DNA of 64,000 nt from Methanomicrobiales archaeon (GTDB taxonomy: Archaea; Halobacteriota; Methanomicrobia; Methanomicrobiales; Methanospirillaceae): positions 1-64,000 of the forward strand of contig JAAYWH010000055.1 in the NCBI GenBank assembly GCA_012516785.1, in the 5' to 3' direction. Every line of letters starts with the position of its first letter. Within the stretch, counting starts at the first letter, position 1. The position numbers and the translations under genes are program-made. The notes beneath the pieces were generated by a model, which worked only from the letters and a program-made list of their open reading frames with translations, searched no databases and had not been told where the DNA came from. Shown here piece after piece: positions 26,198-35,118 of the stretch.

Positions 26198-26911
26198 ATG
26201 AAGAAGGTCGTTCTCTCCCTGGGTGGATCCGTGCTCATCCCTGCCCTTGAAGAGCACCGTATCGCCCGCTATGCCACGGTGCTGCAGGAGATCGCCGGAT
26301 ATGTCCGGTTGTATGTGGTGGTCGGAGGCGGCGGGGAGGCCCGGAGATACATCACGGCAGCACGGGAGATCGGCTGCTCCGAAGCCATGGCTGATGAGAT
26401 CGGGGTTGCGGTCACCAGGCTGAATGCGATGCTGCTTGCCGGTGCGCTCGGTGAGGCAGCCTGCCCCCTCATTGCGGAAAGCCAGGCCGAGGCGATGGCC
26501 TACGGGGCAGGAGACAAGATCGTCCTGATGGGCGGGGTCACCCCTGCCCAGACCACGGATGCGGTAGCTGCAGTCCTTGCAGAGCGGTGCGGGGCAGACC
26601 TGATGGTCAACCTCACTTCGGTGGACGGCATTTACACCGCGGATCCCAGGACCGATCCGGCAGCCGAACGGCTCGACCAGCTCACTCCCGAACGGCTGCT
26701 GGAGATCGTGGGGACCGGATCGCTCAGGGCAGGGGCAAACACGGTGATCGATATGATCGCCGCGAAAGTGATCCAGCGCTCGGGCATCCCGCTGCTCGTC
26801 ATTGACGGCCGTGACCCGGGCAACCTGGCGCGTGCGCTCCTTTCAGGCACCTATTCCGGGAGCCTGGTCACCAGGGGTGGCGGGAGGCCGCTGCCTGTCA
26901 GGGGAACATGA
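26198..26911 (+). CDS. pyrH: UMP kinase, archaeal type
   Basis: A 237-residue amino acid kinase-fold enzyme phosphorylating UMP to UDP. The start M-K-K-V-V-L-S-L-G-G-S is the family N-terminus with the nucleotide-binding glycine loop; G-G-G-G-E-A-R-R-Y follows near 48-56, and N-L-T-S-V-D-G-I-Y-T-A-D-P-R near 150 is the nucleotide pocket typical of UMP and aspartate kinases. A frame extending to 26021 covers the zinc-ribbon gene on the other strand and is rejected. Confidence 0.94.
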   Translation: MKKVVLSLGGSVLIPALEEHRIARYATVLQEIAGYVRLYVVVGGGGEARRYITAAREIGCSEAMADEIGVAVTRLNAMLLAGALGEAACPLIAESQAEAMAYGAGDKIVLMGGVTPAQTTDAVAAVLAERCGADLMVNLTSVDGIYTADPRTDPAAERLDQLTPERLLEIVGTGSLRAGANTVIDMIAAKVIQRSGIPLLVIDGRDPGNLARALLSGTYSGSLVTRGGGRPLPVRGT

Positions 26912-26963
26912 ACGGGACAGGTAACTATTTTTGGGTGTCTGACCAACCATCTTCCTCATATCA

Positions 26964-27038
26964 GGGGTAGTAGGGTAGCCTGGTCCATCCTAGAGCGTTT
27001 GGGACGCTTTGACGGCAGTTCGAATCTGCCCTACCCCA
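26964..27038 (+). tRNA. tRNA-Pro (anticodon TGG)
   Basis: A full cloverleaf: acceptor GGGGTAG at 26964-26970 pairs with CTACCCC at 27031-27037, then discriminator A. The T arm is GGCAG-TTCGAAT-CTGCC. The anticodon stem GAGCG/CGCTT encloses the loop TTTGGGA, so the anticodon is TGG, read as proline. No intron; CCA is not encoded. Confidence 0.95.
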
Positions 27039-27091
27039 TCTCCTTCTCTCAATCGTGCCCATTTTATGGATCACGGCACTACCTGTTCTGC

Positions 27092-27748
27092 ATGGACAGG
27101 AAGAACGCCCGCCGGATCCTTGCCATCCTTGCCAGCCGCTACCCGGACCGGTGGGCCCGGGAACGGTATGCGGCATCCCCCTTTGAGGTGCTGATCACGA
27201 CCATCCTCTCTGCACAGACCACGGACAAGTCGGTGGATGCCATCAGGGATGAGCTCTTCTCCCGGTTTCCTGGCCCGCAATCCCTTGCAACCGCGGATAT
27301 CGCCGAGGTTGAGGAGGTCATTCACAGTACCGGGTTCTTCCACATGAAGGCCAAACACATCATTGCCGCTTCACGCACCCTCGTGGAGAAATTTTCCGGA
27401 GCGGTCCCTGATACCATGGAGGATCTCCTGACCATTCCCGGGGTGGGGAGGAAAACGGCGAATATCGTGCTGTACCATGCATTCGGGAAGAATGAAGGGG
27501 TAGCGGTGGACACCCACGTGTTCAGGCTCGCAGGGAGGCTCGGGTTTTCCGACTCCCGGAATGCTGACGGTATTGAGAGGGACCTGATGCACCTGTTCCC
27601 GGAAAAGGACTGGGGGGTCCTCACCGACATCCTCATCTCGCATGGCAGGGCGGTCTGTATGGCCAGAAAACCGGCCTGCCCGGTCTGCCCGGTCTCCCCC
27701 CTCTGCAGGTATTACCAGGATCAGATAAGGACAGGAACACCGGGATAG
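27092..27748 (+). CDS. nth: Endonuclease III (DNA glycosylase / AP lyase)
   Basis: A 218-residue base-excision repair enzyme for oxidised pyrimidines. The helix-hairpin-helix L-L-T-I-P-G-V-G-R-K-T-A-N carries the catalytic Lys, and V-A-V-D-T-H-V-F-R the catalytic Asp. The C-terminus has the Fe-S cluster pattern C-x6-C-x2-C-x5-C (C-M-A-R-K-P-A-C-P-V-C-P-V-S-P-L-C). The ATG at 27092 is chosen; the open frame upstream runs through the tRNA-Pro gene. Confidence 0.95.
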   Translation: MDRKNARRILAILASRYPDRWARERYAASPFEVLITTILSAQTTDKSVDAIRDELFSRFPGPQSLATADIAEVEEVIHSTGFFHMKAKHIIAASRTLVEKFSGAVPDTMEDLLTIPGVGRKTANIVLYHAFGKNEGVAVDTHVFRLAGRLGFSDSRNADGIERDLMHLFPEKDWGVLTDILISHGRAVCMARKPACPVCPVSPLCRYYQDQIRTGTPG

Positions 27749-27852
27749 AGCGCTGCCCTGCCAGAGAGAAAGCACCAGGGCCGGAAAAAGGGCGTGAGGG
27801 GCGGGCGAAAGAGGAGCGTCCCCGGAAGACCTGATCTCCGGCAGCCATCCCT

Positions 27853-28887
27853 TCAGAACAGGTTCACGATATAAAAGATCCCGGTGAATAGGACGTAGCC
27901 CATGATCGCGCTCACCGGAATGGTAAGGACCCATGCCCACACGATCCGCCGGGCGACGCTCCACCGTACATACCCGCTTCCCTGTGTTGCACCAACCCCC
28001 ATGATCGATGAGGATATCACGTGGGTGGTACTTACAGGAATGCCAGCGATGGAGGCGCCGATGATGGTCGCAGCCCCTGCTGTTTCGGCAGCGAATCCAT
28101 CCACGGGTCTCAAGCGGGTGATATTGTAGCCCATTGTCTTGACAATACGCCATCCTCCCGTGAGAGTGCCCAATGCTATGGCACTGTAGGCAGCCAGAAT
28201 GACCCATATCGGTACTGGGAGGTTGTTCGGATCCACTGTCGTGCCAAAATATCCGATACTGAAAAGGAGCGGGGTGATGATACCAATCGTTTTCTGGGCG
28301 TCGTTGGTCCCGTGGCTGAAACTGTAGGCAGCGGCAGAGAAGAGCTGCAGTCTCCTGAAGTGGCGTTCAGCCACCATCCGCTGGGCACCTTTCGCGATCC
28401 AGAGGACACATGACATGAACAAGAATGCGACGATGAACCCGATGATGGGAGAGAGGACCATGAAGAGGATCACGGTGTCGATGGTTCCCATCTTGATCGC
28501 CGCTAAGCCACCCGCAGAGATACCTGCCCCTGCGAGGGAACCGATCAGCGCGTGAGATGAAGAGGTCGGAAGACCGGAATACCAGGTAATCAGGTTCCAT
28601 CCGATCGCGCCGAAGAGAGCGGCAAGGATGATATAAGGGACGATCATGGGATCGACATACCCGAGATTGATTATTTTGCTGATGGTGCTCGCGACTGCAA
28701 CACCGAAGAAGAAGGCAGCGATGAAGTTGAAAAAAGCGGCGAACACCACTGCCCTCTGCGGTGAGAGAACCTTCGTGGAGATAACGGTCGATATCGAGTT
28801 GGCCGAGTCATGGAATCCATTTGTGAAATCGAATATCAGGGCGATAAGGATGATGATCGCGATGATATCCGGGGTCGGGACCAGCAT
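27853..28887 (-). CDS. pit: PiT-family phosphate transporter
   Basis: 344 residues, about ten membrane segments. The two inverted family signatures are F-T-N-G-F-H-D-S-A-N-S-I near 20-31 and S-H-G-T-N-D-A-Q-K-T-I-G near 195-206. It imports inorganic phosphate coupled to H+ or Na+. The DUF47 PhoU-like gene lies 83 nt upstream on the same strand, the usual pairing. Polyphosphate genes are a few kb away. Confidence 0.95.
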   Translation of the reverse strand: MLVPTPDIIAIIILIALIFDFTNGFHDSANSISTVISTKVLSPQRAVVFAAFFNFIAAFFFGVAVASTISKIINLGYVDPMIVPYIILAALFGAIGWNLITWYSGLPTSSSHALIGSLAGAGISAGGLAAIKMGTIDTVILFMVLSPIIGFIVAFLFMSCVLWIAKGAQRMVAERHFRRLQLFSAAAYSFSHGTNDAQKTIGIITPLLFSIGYFGTTVDPNNLPVPIWVILAAYSAIALGTLTGGWRIVKTMGYNITRLRPVDGFAAETAGAATIIGASIAGIPVSTTHVISSSIMGVGATQGSGYVRWSVARRIVWAWVLTIPVSAIMGYVLFTGIFYIVNLF

Positions 28888-28970
28888 GGATCAGCACGCT
28901 CCCGGAACCACAGGAATGAGAACCACTCCGGCAATTCGTCCCTTGGCTTTCATGAGGCAGGGCCACCCCG

Positions 28971-29600
28971 TCAGGAATGCCGGATTGCGAGGTCGGAAAG
29001 GATGTTTGCCACGTCCTCGCACTTGTCGGTCGCAATCTCCAGGTATTCGTAGATATCCTTGTACTTGATGATGTCCACGGCGCCCTTTGTCTTAAAGAGA
29101 TCCTTGATCGCATGGGCAAGGACGTCATCGGCGACGTTCTCAAGCCGGTTCACCTCGATGCAGCGCTTCTCGATCTGCATCGGATCCTTGATCGACCGGA
29201 TGCACTTGACCGCCTGTTCGATCTCGATCACCGAGAGCTGGATCAGCCTGATCAGCTCCCGCATGTATGAATCCACCTCAGTGATCTCGTAATAGTCCAT
29301 CTTCCTTGTTGTCGAATCGATGTAGTCGAGTACATCATCGAGTGACGAGGCGAGATGGGAGATCTCATCGGGCTGGAGCGGGGTGATGAAGCTGATGTTC
29401 AGCTGCTCGTAGATCTCGTGGGTGATCTTGTCCCCTTCATGCTCGAGCTGCTTTATCTGCTGGGCATAGTTCTTCAGGTCGCCGAAATTGTCGGTGAGAT
29501 CCACAAGCCGGTAGGACGCAAGCACCAGGACGGCAGATAAACGGTCGAAATGGTCAAAAAAGATGTCATCCTGCGGTATTATCCATTCCTTAAGGCCCAC
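28971..29600 (-). CDS. DUF47 family PhoU-like protein, Pit accessory
   Basis: A 209-residue all-helical protein of the TIGR00153/DUF47 family, related to PhoU, that accompanies PiT transporters and is thought to regulate phosphate uptake. Recognisable pieces are I-P-Q-D-D-I-F-F-D-H-F near the N-terminus, H-E-G-D-K-I-T-H-E-I-Y-E-Q-L near 50-63, and the metal-type E-x3-D segments (D-D-V-L-D-Y-I-D). First gene of the two-gene phosphate operon. Confidence 0.93.
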   Translation of the reverse strand: MGLKEWIIPQDDIFFDHFDRLSAVLVLASYRLVDLTDNFGDLKNYAQQIKQLEHEGDKITHEIYEQLNISFITPLQPDEISHLASSLDDVLDYIDSTTRKMDYYEITEVDSYMRELIRLIQLSVIEIEQAVKCIRSIKDPMQIEKRCIEVNRLENVADDVLAHAIKDLFKTKGAVDIIKYKDIYEYLEIATDKCEDVANILSDLAIRHS

Positions 29601-29699
29601 GAGATATCGATGCTACATCATCCCACAGAGGTAAAAAAACTCCGATCTGAATTTGATCGGGCCGCCCGGGAAAGAACAGCGCACACGAATAAAAAGTGA

Positions 29700-29771
29700 T
29701 GGACCGAGCGGGAATTGAACCCGCGGCCTCTTCCATGCCAAGGAAGCGATCTTCCTCTGATCTATCGGCCC
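29700..29771 (-). tRNA. tRNA-Ala (anticodon GGC)
   Basis: On the minus strand the acceptor GGGCCGA (29765-29771) pairs with TCGGTCC followed by discriminator A at 29700, with a G3-T70 wobble, the alanine identity element. The T arm is GCGGG-TTCAATT-CCCGC and the anticodon loop TTGGCAT gives GGC. No intron is present. Confidence 0.95.
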
Positions 29772-29806
29772 GCTCCTAGTAATGTGGTCGCTCCTGGTTA
29801 AAAGAA

Positions 29807-30985
29807 TTATTTATCGCGAGCCGGGTCGGCAGGAGGACCCGCGCAATCCACTCCAGGGGAGTCCAGCCATCCCCGCTGCATCAGCGAACGCAGGAGCCGC
29901 TCCCGTGCCGCAGAGAGCGGGGGGCGTTGCACGACCACTCCGTCCTTCAGGTAAGGAGAGAGGAGAGGGATTCCCTCCCGAGGCCCCGGCTGCCCGGCGG
30001 GGAGGAGGTGATGGCGGCCATCCGGGATCTCCCAGACCTGTTTCTCCCCGCTCTTCTTGCCCCGCTTAGCGGAGGGATTGCCCCCGATCGAGACGATATC
30101 CAGGGCAAAGTCGACTACCGGGGCATTGGCAATCGTTCCACCCACCCCGAACGCGTCCACGAGATCGCGGTAGGCGATGATGTCATCGCGGGTCACACCA
30201 CCGGAAAGGACCATCTTTACTCCGCGGTATCCAGCAGCGTCAAGCTCCCACCTGACCTCTTCGATGATCGCCCGCATGTTACCCCTCCTCGACCGGGGTG
30301 TATCCAGCCGCACCCCCTGCGCCCCTGATCGCGCCCCTGCAAGCGATTCCATCTTCTCGTCGCAGAATGTGTCACAGAGGAAGATCCGGGGGACATCCGG
30401 GTCGGCATACCGGTCAAAGGCCATGAATGCCTCGTTCGGGGAGGAGTAGCACATCACAAAGGAGTGGGGCATCGTGCCGGAGAGCGGGATCTCAGGGGGA
30501 GCGGCAGTGTTTGAGACCCCGTCAACCCCCCCTACCCATGCGGCGCGTTCGACCATCGTGGCGATGGCCGGGTGTTGTCTCCGGGAGCCAAAGGAGTAGA
30601 TCGCTCTCCCCCCGGAGATACACCGGACCGAAGCCGCAGCGGTAGCTATCCCGGAAGCATGGCAGAGGAATCCCAGTATCGCGGTTTCGTACCGGATGAA
30701 ATCCTGGTAGTGCCCTACGATCCTGAGCACGGGTTCTCCGGGATAGAAGATCGATCCCTCGTCCATTGCGTCGAGGCAGATCGGAATTCCCTCGAGAAGG
30801 GTGATGACATCATCGAGCCCGCAGAAGACCGCGAAGCCGTCAGGGAGCGAGGAGGCGGTCACCTCCATGGCAACCCTTGGATTTTTGCCGGACTTGCGGA
30901 GGATCTCTTCGGTCCTGACAAAGTAAATATCGGTGCATTCACCGCGCCTGATCGCATCATCGTCAACGATGGCAAACCTGCCCAT
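29807..30985 (-). CDS. pncB: Nicotinate phosphoribosyltransferase
   Basis: Converts nicotinate and PRPP to NaMN in NAD salvage. The archaeal-type start M-G-R-F-A-I-V-D-D-D-A-I-R-R-G-E-C-T-D-I-Y-F at 30985 is preferred to an ATG at 31060, which adds a basic, non-family tail and would leave only 42 bp for two divergent promoters. The family core includes Y-E-T-A-I-L-G-F-L-C, Y-S-F-G-S-R-R-Q-H-P and G-T-M-P-H-S-F-V. The C-terminal tail is proline- and arginine-rich. Divergent from the MTA phosphorylase gene. Confidence 0.9.
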   Translation of the reverse strand: MGRFAIVDDDAIRRGECTDIYFVRTEEILRKSGKNPRVAMEVTASSLPDGFAVFCGLDDVITLLEGIPICLDAMDEGSIFYPGEPVLRIVGHYQDFIRYETAILGFLCHASGIATAAASVRCISGGRAIYSFGSRRQHPAIATMVERAAWVGGVDGVSNTAAPPEIPLSGTMPHSFVMCYSSPNEAFMAFDRYADPDVPRIFLCDTFCDEKMESLAGARSGAQGVRLDTPRSRRGNMRAIIEEVRWELDAAGYRGVKMVLSGGVTRDDIIAYRDLVDAFGVGGTIANAPVVDFALDIVSIGGNPSAKRGKKSGEKQVWEIPDGRHHLLPAGQPGPREGIPLLSPYLKDGVVVQRPPLSAARERLLRSLMQRGWLDSPGVDCAGPPADPARDK

Positions 30986-31102
30986 GGAGAGGAGATCTGG
31001 AAGAGCGGGCTGATACAGCTTCCGGGACAGCCCCCTGCGAAAAGACCGAAAATGATACATTCTGCATGCATCCTCACTATACTGACAACAGGTGAGCCGA
31101 CG

Positions 31103-31774
31103 ATGCTAGGAATTATCGGGGGCACGAGTCTCCTTTTTACCCGATTGCCTGACCTTGAAACAAGGGTGGTTTATACCCCGTTTGGAAATTCTGAAGTGCT
31201 TTGCGGTGAGTATGCACTGCTTATGCGGCACCAGCGGAACAAGCCCCCGCACCGGATCAATTTCCGGTCCCATCTTGCAGCGCTTGCCCTCTGCGGGGTC
31301 ACGCACCTTGTCTCCATCGGGTCGGCAGGGACCCTGAAACAGGAGATCCCTGAAGGATCCGTGGTGATCCCCTCCGATTACATGAGCATGGCACCCATCC
31401 CCTCCTTCCATGACCATGCGATCCGTCATGTCCTCCCGGAGTTCTCTCCCGGCTTGTCCCGGCAGCTTGCAGCGCTCATCCCGGAAGCCCGGCACGGCGG
31501 GATCTATGTGCAGACCCCGGGACCACGCCTGGAGACCAGGGCCGAGGTTCGTGCCCTCGCTGCCGGTGCTGACCTGGTCGGCATGACCGTGGCGTCAGAA
31601 GCCACTCTTGCCCGTGAGCTCGGGATGGAGATTGCAGCGCTCTGCACCGTGGATAACTATGCCCATGGGATCGCCGATGAGAGCCCGACCTATGAACATC
31701 TCCTGAAACGGTCCGAGGAATGCAAGGACCGGACCGGAGACATGGTGAAGCGGATCATCGCGGGGCTGGCATGA
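31103..31774 (+). CDS. Methylthioadenosine/methylthioinosine phosphorylase family
   Basis: A 223-residue purine nucleoside phosphorylase-fold enzyme, start ATG at 31103 with GGTGAG six nt upstream. It begins M-L-G-I-I-G-G-T-S-L, has the phosphate site M-R-H-Q-R-N-K-P-P-H-R-I-N-F-R, and Y-V-Q-T-P-G-P-R-L-E-T-R. It releases a purine base and 5-methylthioribose 1-phosphate. Its gene overlaps the following MTA/deoxyadenosine deaminase gene by 4 nt, which suggests the deaminated substrate methylthioinosine, as described for Methanocaldococcus; the base-site segment C-T-V-D-N-Y-A-H-G differs from the T-D-Y-D of adenine-specific MTAP, but this assignment is inference. Confidence 0.9.
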   Translation: MLGIIGGTSLLFTRLPDLETRVVYTPFGNSEVLCGEYALLMRHQRNKPPHRINFRSHLAALALCGVTHLVSIGSAGTLKQEIPEGSVVIPSDYMSMAPIPSFHDHAIRHVLPEFSPGLSRQLAALIPEARHGGIYVQTPGPRLETRAEVRALAAGADLVGMTVASEATLARELGMEIAALCTVDNYAHGIADESPTYEHLLKRSEECKDRTGDMVKRIIAGLA

Positions 31775-33096
31775 CGGCAGGACCACCTGAAGAGTTCCCC
31801 ATTAAGCAGGGCTCGCTCCTGATCAGGGGAGCTCAAACAGAAAGGGGACCGGTTGACGTCTGCATCAGCAGGGAGGGATTCATCATCGCCGCAGGACCGG
31901 ATGCCGGCCGGACCTTCAGGGGCGAGGCGGACTCCATCATCGAAGGAAAAGGCAGGGTTCTCCTCCCCGGTCTTGTCAATACCCATACCCATGCTGCCAT
32001 GACCCTGCTCCGAGGCTACGCCGATGACATGCCCCTGCAGCAGTGGCTCTCCGAAAAGATCTGGCCGCTGGAATCCCACCTTACCGGGGACGATGTCTAC
32101 TGGGGAACGCGGCTTGCCTGCCTCGAGATGATCAAAACCGGCACCACTGCGTTCCATGACATGTACTTCTTCATGGAGGACGCTGCCCGGGCGGTAGAAG
32201 CAGCCGGGATACGGGCGGTGCTGACTTATGGGTTCATCGATCTTTTCAGCGAGGAGAGACGGGAGCAGGAGATCCGGGCAACCGAACGGTTTGTCCGTCA
32301 TATAAAGGCCCTGGAAAATCCGCAGATAAAGGCGTCGGTCGGGCCGCATGCCGTCTACACGGTCTCACAGGAAGGGCTCCGCTGGCTGGCAGAGTACAGC
32401 AGGGAGGAAGGGATCGGGATCCATATTCACCTTTCCGAGACCGAACAGGAGGTAGGGGATGCGGTGAAGGCATGGGGGATGCGTCCTCCCGGGATCCTTG
32501 ACCGGTGTGGCATCCTCACCCCACGGACGGTCGCCGCCCACTGCTGCTGGCTTGACCAGGCGGAGTGCACCCTCCTGGGAGAACGGGGCGTCTCTGTCGC
32601 CTACAATCCTGCAAGCAACATGAAACTGGCCGTGAACCGGGCGATGCCCTACCACTGGCTCCGGGAGGCCGGGGTGAATGTCTCGCTCGGGACGGATGGG
32701 TGTTCTTCGAACAACAACCTCGATATGTTTGAGGAGATGAAAACCGGAGCCCTTCTCCAGAAATTTTACTGGAACTCCCCGACCCTCCTCCCAGCCACGG
32801 AGATGCTTGCGATGGCCACCAGCGGGGGAGCACGGGCGCTCGGGATCGGGAGCGGCACCATCACTCCGGGCACTCCTGCTGACCTGATACTCCTAGACCG
32901 GCATGCGCCCTGCAACACGCCCATGCACCAGATCCCCTCCAATGCAGTCTATTCATGCAACGGATCGGCGGTAACAACGGTCATCTGCCAGGGGAGGGTG
33001 CTGATGCTGGACCGGCACATCCCGGGCGAGGAGGAGGTGATCAGCAGGGCATCTGCCGTAGCTGCTGACCTCGTGAAGCGGGGCGGGACGGCATAG
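31771..33096 (+). CDS. dadD: MTA/SAH/5'-deoxyadenosine deaminase (DadD family)
   Basis: A 441-residue amidohydrolase that deaminates 5'-deoxyadenosine, methylthioadenosine and S-adenosylhomocysteine. Metal ligands: L-V-N-T-H-T-H-A-A-M near 69-78, G-I-H-I-H-L-S-E-T-E, A-A-H-C-C-W and G-T-D-G-C-S-S-N-N-N. The ATG at 31771 overlaps the phosphorylase stop (ATGA), so the enzymes are made together: deaminase makes methylthioinosine or 5'-deoxyinosine, the phosphorylase cleaves the base. This fits removal of radical-SAM by-products, and radical SAM genes are present in the window. Confidence 0.94.
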   Translation: MTAGPPEEFPIKQGSLLIRGAQTERGPVDVCISREGFIIAAGPDAGRTFRGEADSIIEGKGRVLLPGLVNTHTHAAMTLLRGYADDMPLQQWLSEKIWPLESHLTGDDVYWGTRLACLEMIKTGTTAFHDMYFFMEDAARAVEAAGIRAVLTYGFIDLFSEERREQEIRATERFVRHIKALENPQIKASVGPHAVYTVSQEGLRWLAEYSREEGIGIHIHLSETEQEVGDAVKAWGMRPPGILDRCGILTPRTVAAHCCWLDQAECTLLGERGVSVAYNPASNMKLAVNRAMPYHWLREAGVNVSLGTDGCSSNNNLDMFEEMKTGALLQKFYWNSPTLLPATEMLAMATSGGARALGIGSGTITPGTPADLILLDRHAPCNTPMHQIPSNAVYSCNGSAVTTVICQGRVLMLDRHIPGEEEVISRASAVAADLVKRGGTA

Positions 33097-33166
33097 GAGA
33101 GAGGAGCCCTCGACCGGTTCCGGAAAAAAGGGGCTATGGACCGGGCCTGGAGGCGGGCAGTCTGTT

Positions 33167-34867
33167 TCAGGCCGTCTCGATCCGGGAGACGTCTTCGAGC
33201 TGCAGTTCCCGGATGGAGAGTTCCCGCATCTTGAACTTCTGGATCTTTCCTGAAACGCTCATGGGGAACTCTTTGACGAATTTCACGTAGCGGGGAATCT
33301 TGTAGTGGGCTATCTTTCCCCGGCAGAACTCCTTGATCTCCTCCTCGCTGGTGCCGGCCCCCTCCGTCAGCATCACCCAGGCCATCAGCTCTTCCCCGTA
33401 TTTTTCATCGGGGACACCGATCACATAGACATCGGCAATCTTCGGATGGTGGTGGAGGAACTCCTCGATCTCACGCGGATAGATATTCTCCCCTCCCCTG
33501 ATCACCATGTCCTTCAGCCTTCCGACAATCTTGACATAGCCCTCTTCATCCATCGTCCCGAGATCCCCGGTATGGTTCCACCCGTTGGTATCAAGGGTGG
33601 CATGGGTAGCGCTCGGGTTGTTGTAGTAGCATTTCATGACGCAGTAGCCCCGGGCGCAGATCTCGCCGATCTCGCCACGCGGGACGATCTTCCCGCTCTT
33701 CGGGTCGACGATCTTCAGTTCGGTGTGGGGGAATACCCTTCCGACGGTTGAGACACGTCGCTCAACGGGATCTCTCGTGGTCGTCATGGTCACACCGGGG
33801 GAGGTCTCGGTCTGCCCGTAGACGATCACGATCTCGGACATGTTCATCTTCCGGTTCACCTCCTTCATCACCTCGATCGGGCAAGGAGAGCCGGCCATGA
33901 TCCCGGTACGGAGCGATTTCATTGAGTAGTTCGGAAAGTCAGGGTGGGAGAGTTCGGCGATGAACATGGTCGGGACCCCGTGGAGGGCTGTGCACTGCTC
34001 CTGTTCGACCGTCTTCAACACATCCTCGGCACTGAAGGTAGGGGAGGGGAGGACCATGGTAGACCCGTGCGTCATGCACGCAAGGTTTGAGAGGACCATC
34101 CCGAAACAATGGTAGAACGGGACCGGGATGCAGAGGCGGTCTTTTTCCGTAAAACCCATCCCTTCCCCGATGATGTACCCGTTGTTGAGGACACTGTGGT
34201 GGGTGAGCACGACCCCCTTGGGAAATCCTGTTGTCCCGCTCGTGTACTGGATGTTGATCGGATCGTCGAAATCGAGCATCTCTCCCCTTGCAATAAGCTC
34301 GTCATCGCTGATCTTCTCCCCCTTCTTCATCAGGTCAGGCCAGGTATACATGCCATTGTACGCGATATCCCCGAGGAAGACCACGTTTTTCAGGAACGGG
34401 AATTTTTCCGAGTTCAGTCTCCCGGGCCTGGCCTCCTTCGCATCAGGACAGGCTTCGTAGAACATCCCGATATAATCCGAGGTTTTGAACCGTCCCTGCA
34501 GAATCAGGGTCTGGATCTCGGCCTGCTTCAGAACATATTCCAGTTCATACGTCCGGTATGCCGGGTTGATATTCACCATGATGGCGCCGATCGTGGCTGT
34601 GGCAAACTGGACGGCGATCCATTCGGCATAATTCATTGCCCAGATTCCCACCCGGTCACCTTTCTCGACTCCCAGCGCCATCAGCCCCTTTGCGAGGCGA
34701 TCGACCTGGGTGAGGAGGTCCCGATAGGTCCACCGGATATCCTGGTGGACCGAGACTACCGCTTCCGTGTCAGGATGGCGGGCGGTGACAGAAGAGAGCA
34801 TTTCACCGAGAGTGAGACCAAGAAGGGGCTGGGTTGAGATACCGCAATCATAGCTCCGGGGATCCAT
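33167..34867 (-). CDS. AMP-forming acyl-CoA synthetase
   Basis: A 566-residue ANL-superfamily ligase. The P-loop reads [12 protein letters not shown]5 region [10 protein letters not shown]7 T-G-D-L-G, A8 with [10 protein letters not shown], and the catalytic lysine in S-G-K-I-Q-K. The sequence is close to medium/short-chain fatty acid ligases ([11 protein letters not shown] at the N-terminus). The ATG at 34867 is used; the frame continues through the tRNA-Trp gene, which cannot be coding. Substrate is unknown; a volatile fatty acid such as butyrate or a branched acid is plausible. Confidence 0.9.
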   Translation of the reverse strand: MDPRSYDCGISTQPLLGLTLGEMLSSVTARHPDTEAVVSVHQDIRWTYRDLLTQVDRLAKGLMALGVEKGDRVGIWAMNYAEWIAVQFATATIGAIMVNINPAYRTYELEYVLKQAEIQTLILQGRFKTSDYIGMFYEACPDAKEARPGRLNSEKFPFLKNVVFLGDIAYNGMYTWPDLMKKGEKISDDELIARGEMLDFDDPINIQYTSGTTGFPKGVVLTHHSVLNNGYIIGEGMGFTEKDRLCIPVPFYHCFGMVLSNLACMTHGSTMVLPSPTFSAEDVLKTVEQEQCTALHGVPTMFIAELSHPDFPNYSMKSLRTGIMAGSPCPIEVMKEVNRKMNMSEIVIVYGQTETSPGVTMTTTRDPVERRVSTVGRVFPHTELKIVDPKSGKIVPRGEIGEICARGYCVMKCYYNNPSATHATLDTNGWNHTGDLGTMDEEGYVKIVGRLKDMVIRGGENIYPREIEEFLHHHPKIADVYVIGVPDEKYGEELMAWVMLTEGAGTSEEEIKEFCRGKIAHYKIPRYVKFVKEFPMSVSGKIQKFKMRELSIRELQLEDVSRIETA

Positions 34868-34957
34868 CCTAACAAAAGAGGATTTTTCAGGATATATCAC
34901 TACTGATTCCAATGCATAACCATTAAATCGGCACAATGCGACCTTAATACGGCCAAG

Positions 34958-35118
34958 GGGGTCGTGGCCTAGTCCGGAATGGCGACGGGCTCCAGCGGTC
35001 TTTCGCGTCGTGTGGATGATGAACAATGGGTCTCCTGATGAAAAGATGATGATCCGTTGGAGCACTGACGCATGTCGGAGAGACCCGTCGATCGTGAGTT
35101 CAAATCTCACCGACCCCA
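34958..35118 (+). tRNA. tRNA-Trp (anticodon CCA) interrupted by an 87-nt intron
   Basis: 5' exon 34958-34995: acceptor GGGGTCG, D arm, anticodon stem ACGGG and loop C-T-C-C-A-G with anticodon CCA at 34992-34994. 3' exon 35083-35118: A38, stem CCCGT, T arm GTGAG-TTCAAAT-CTCAC, acceptor CGACCCC and discriminator A. The splice sites form a bulge-helix-bulge: CTCC (34990-34993) pairs with GGAG (35077-35080), flanked by 3-nt bulges A-G-C and A-G-A, each cut after the second base. This is the canonical archaeal position 37/38. Confidence 0.95.
34996..35082 (+). ncRNA. Box C/D guide RNA within the tRNA-Trp intron
   Basis: Box C ATGATGA at 35016-35022, D' CTGA at 35035-35038, C' ATGATGA at 35046-35052 and D CTGA at 35065-35068. 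The D guide CCGTTGGAGC (35054-35063) pairs over ten positions, one a G-U, with 34989-34998 across the 5' splice site; the fifth base upstream of box D faces C34. The D' guide ATGGGTCTC (35026-35034) pairs with 35080-35088 across the 3' splice site and its fifth base faces C39. So both guides direct 2'-O-methylation of positions 34 and 39 in the unspliced precursor, as known for the Haloferax intron, where position 39 is U. Confidence 0.92.
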
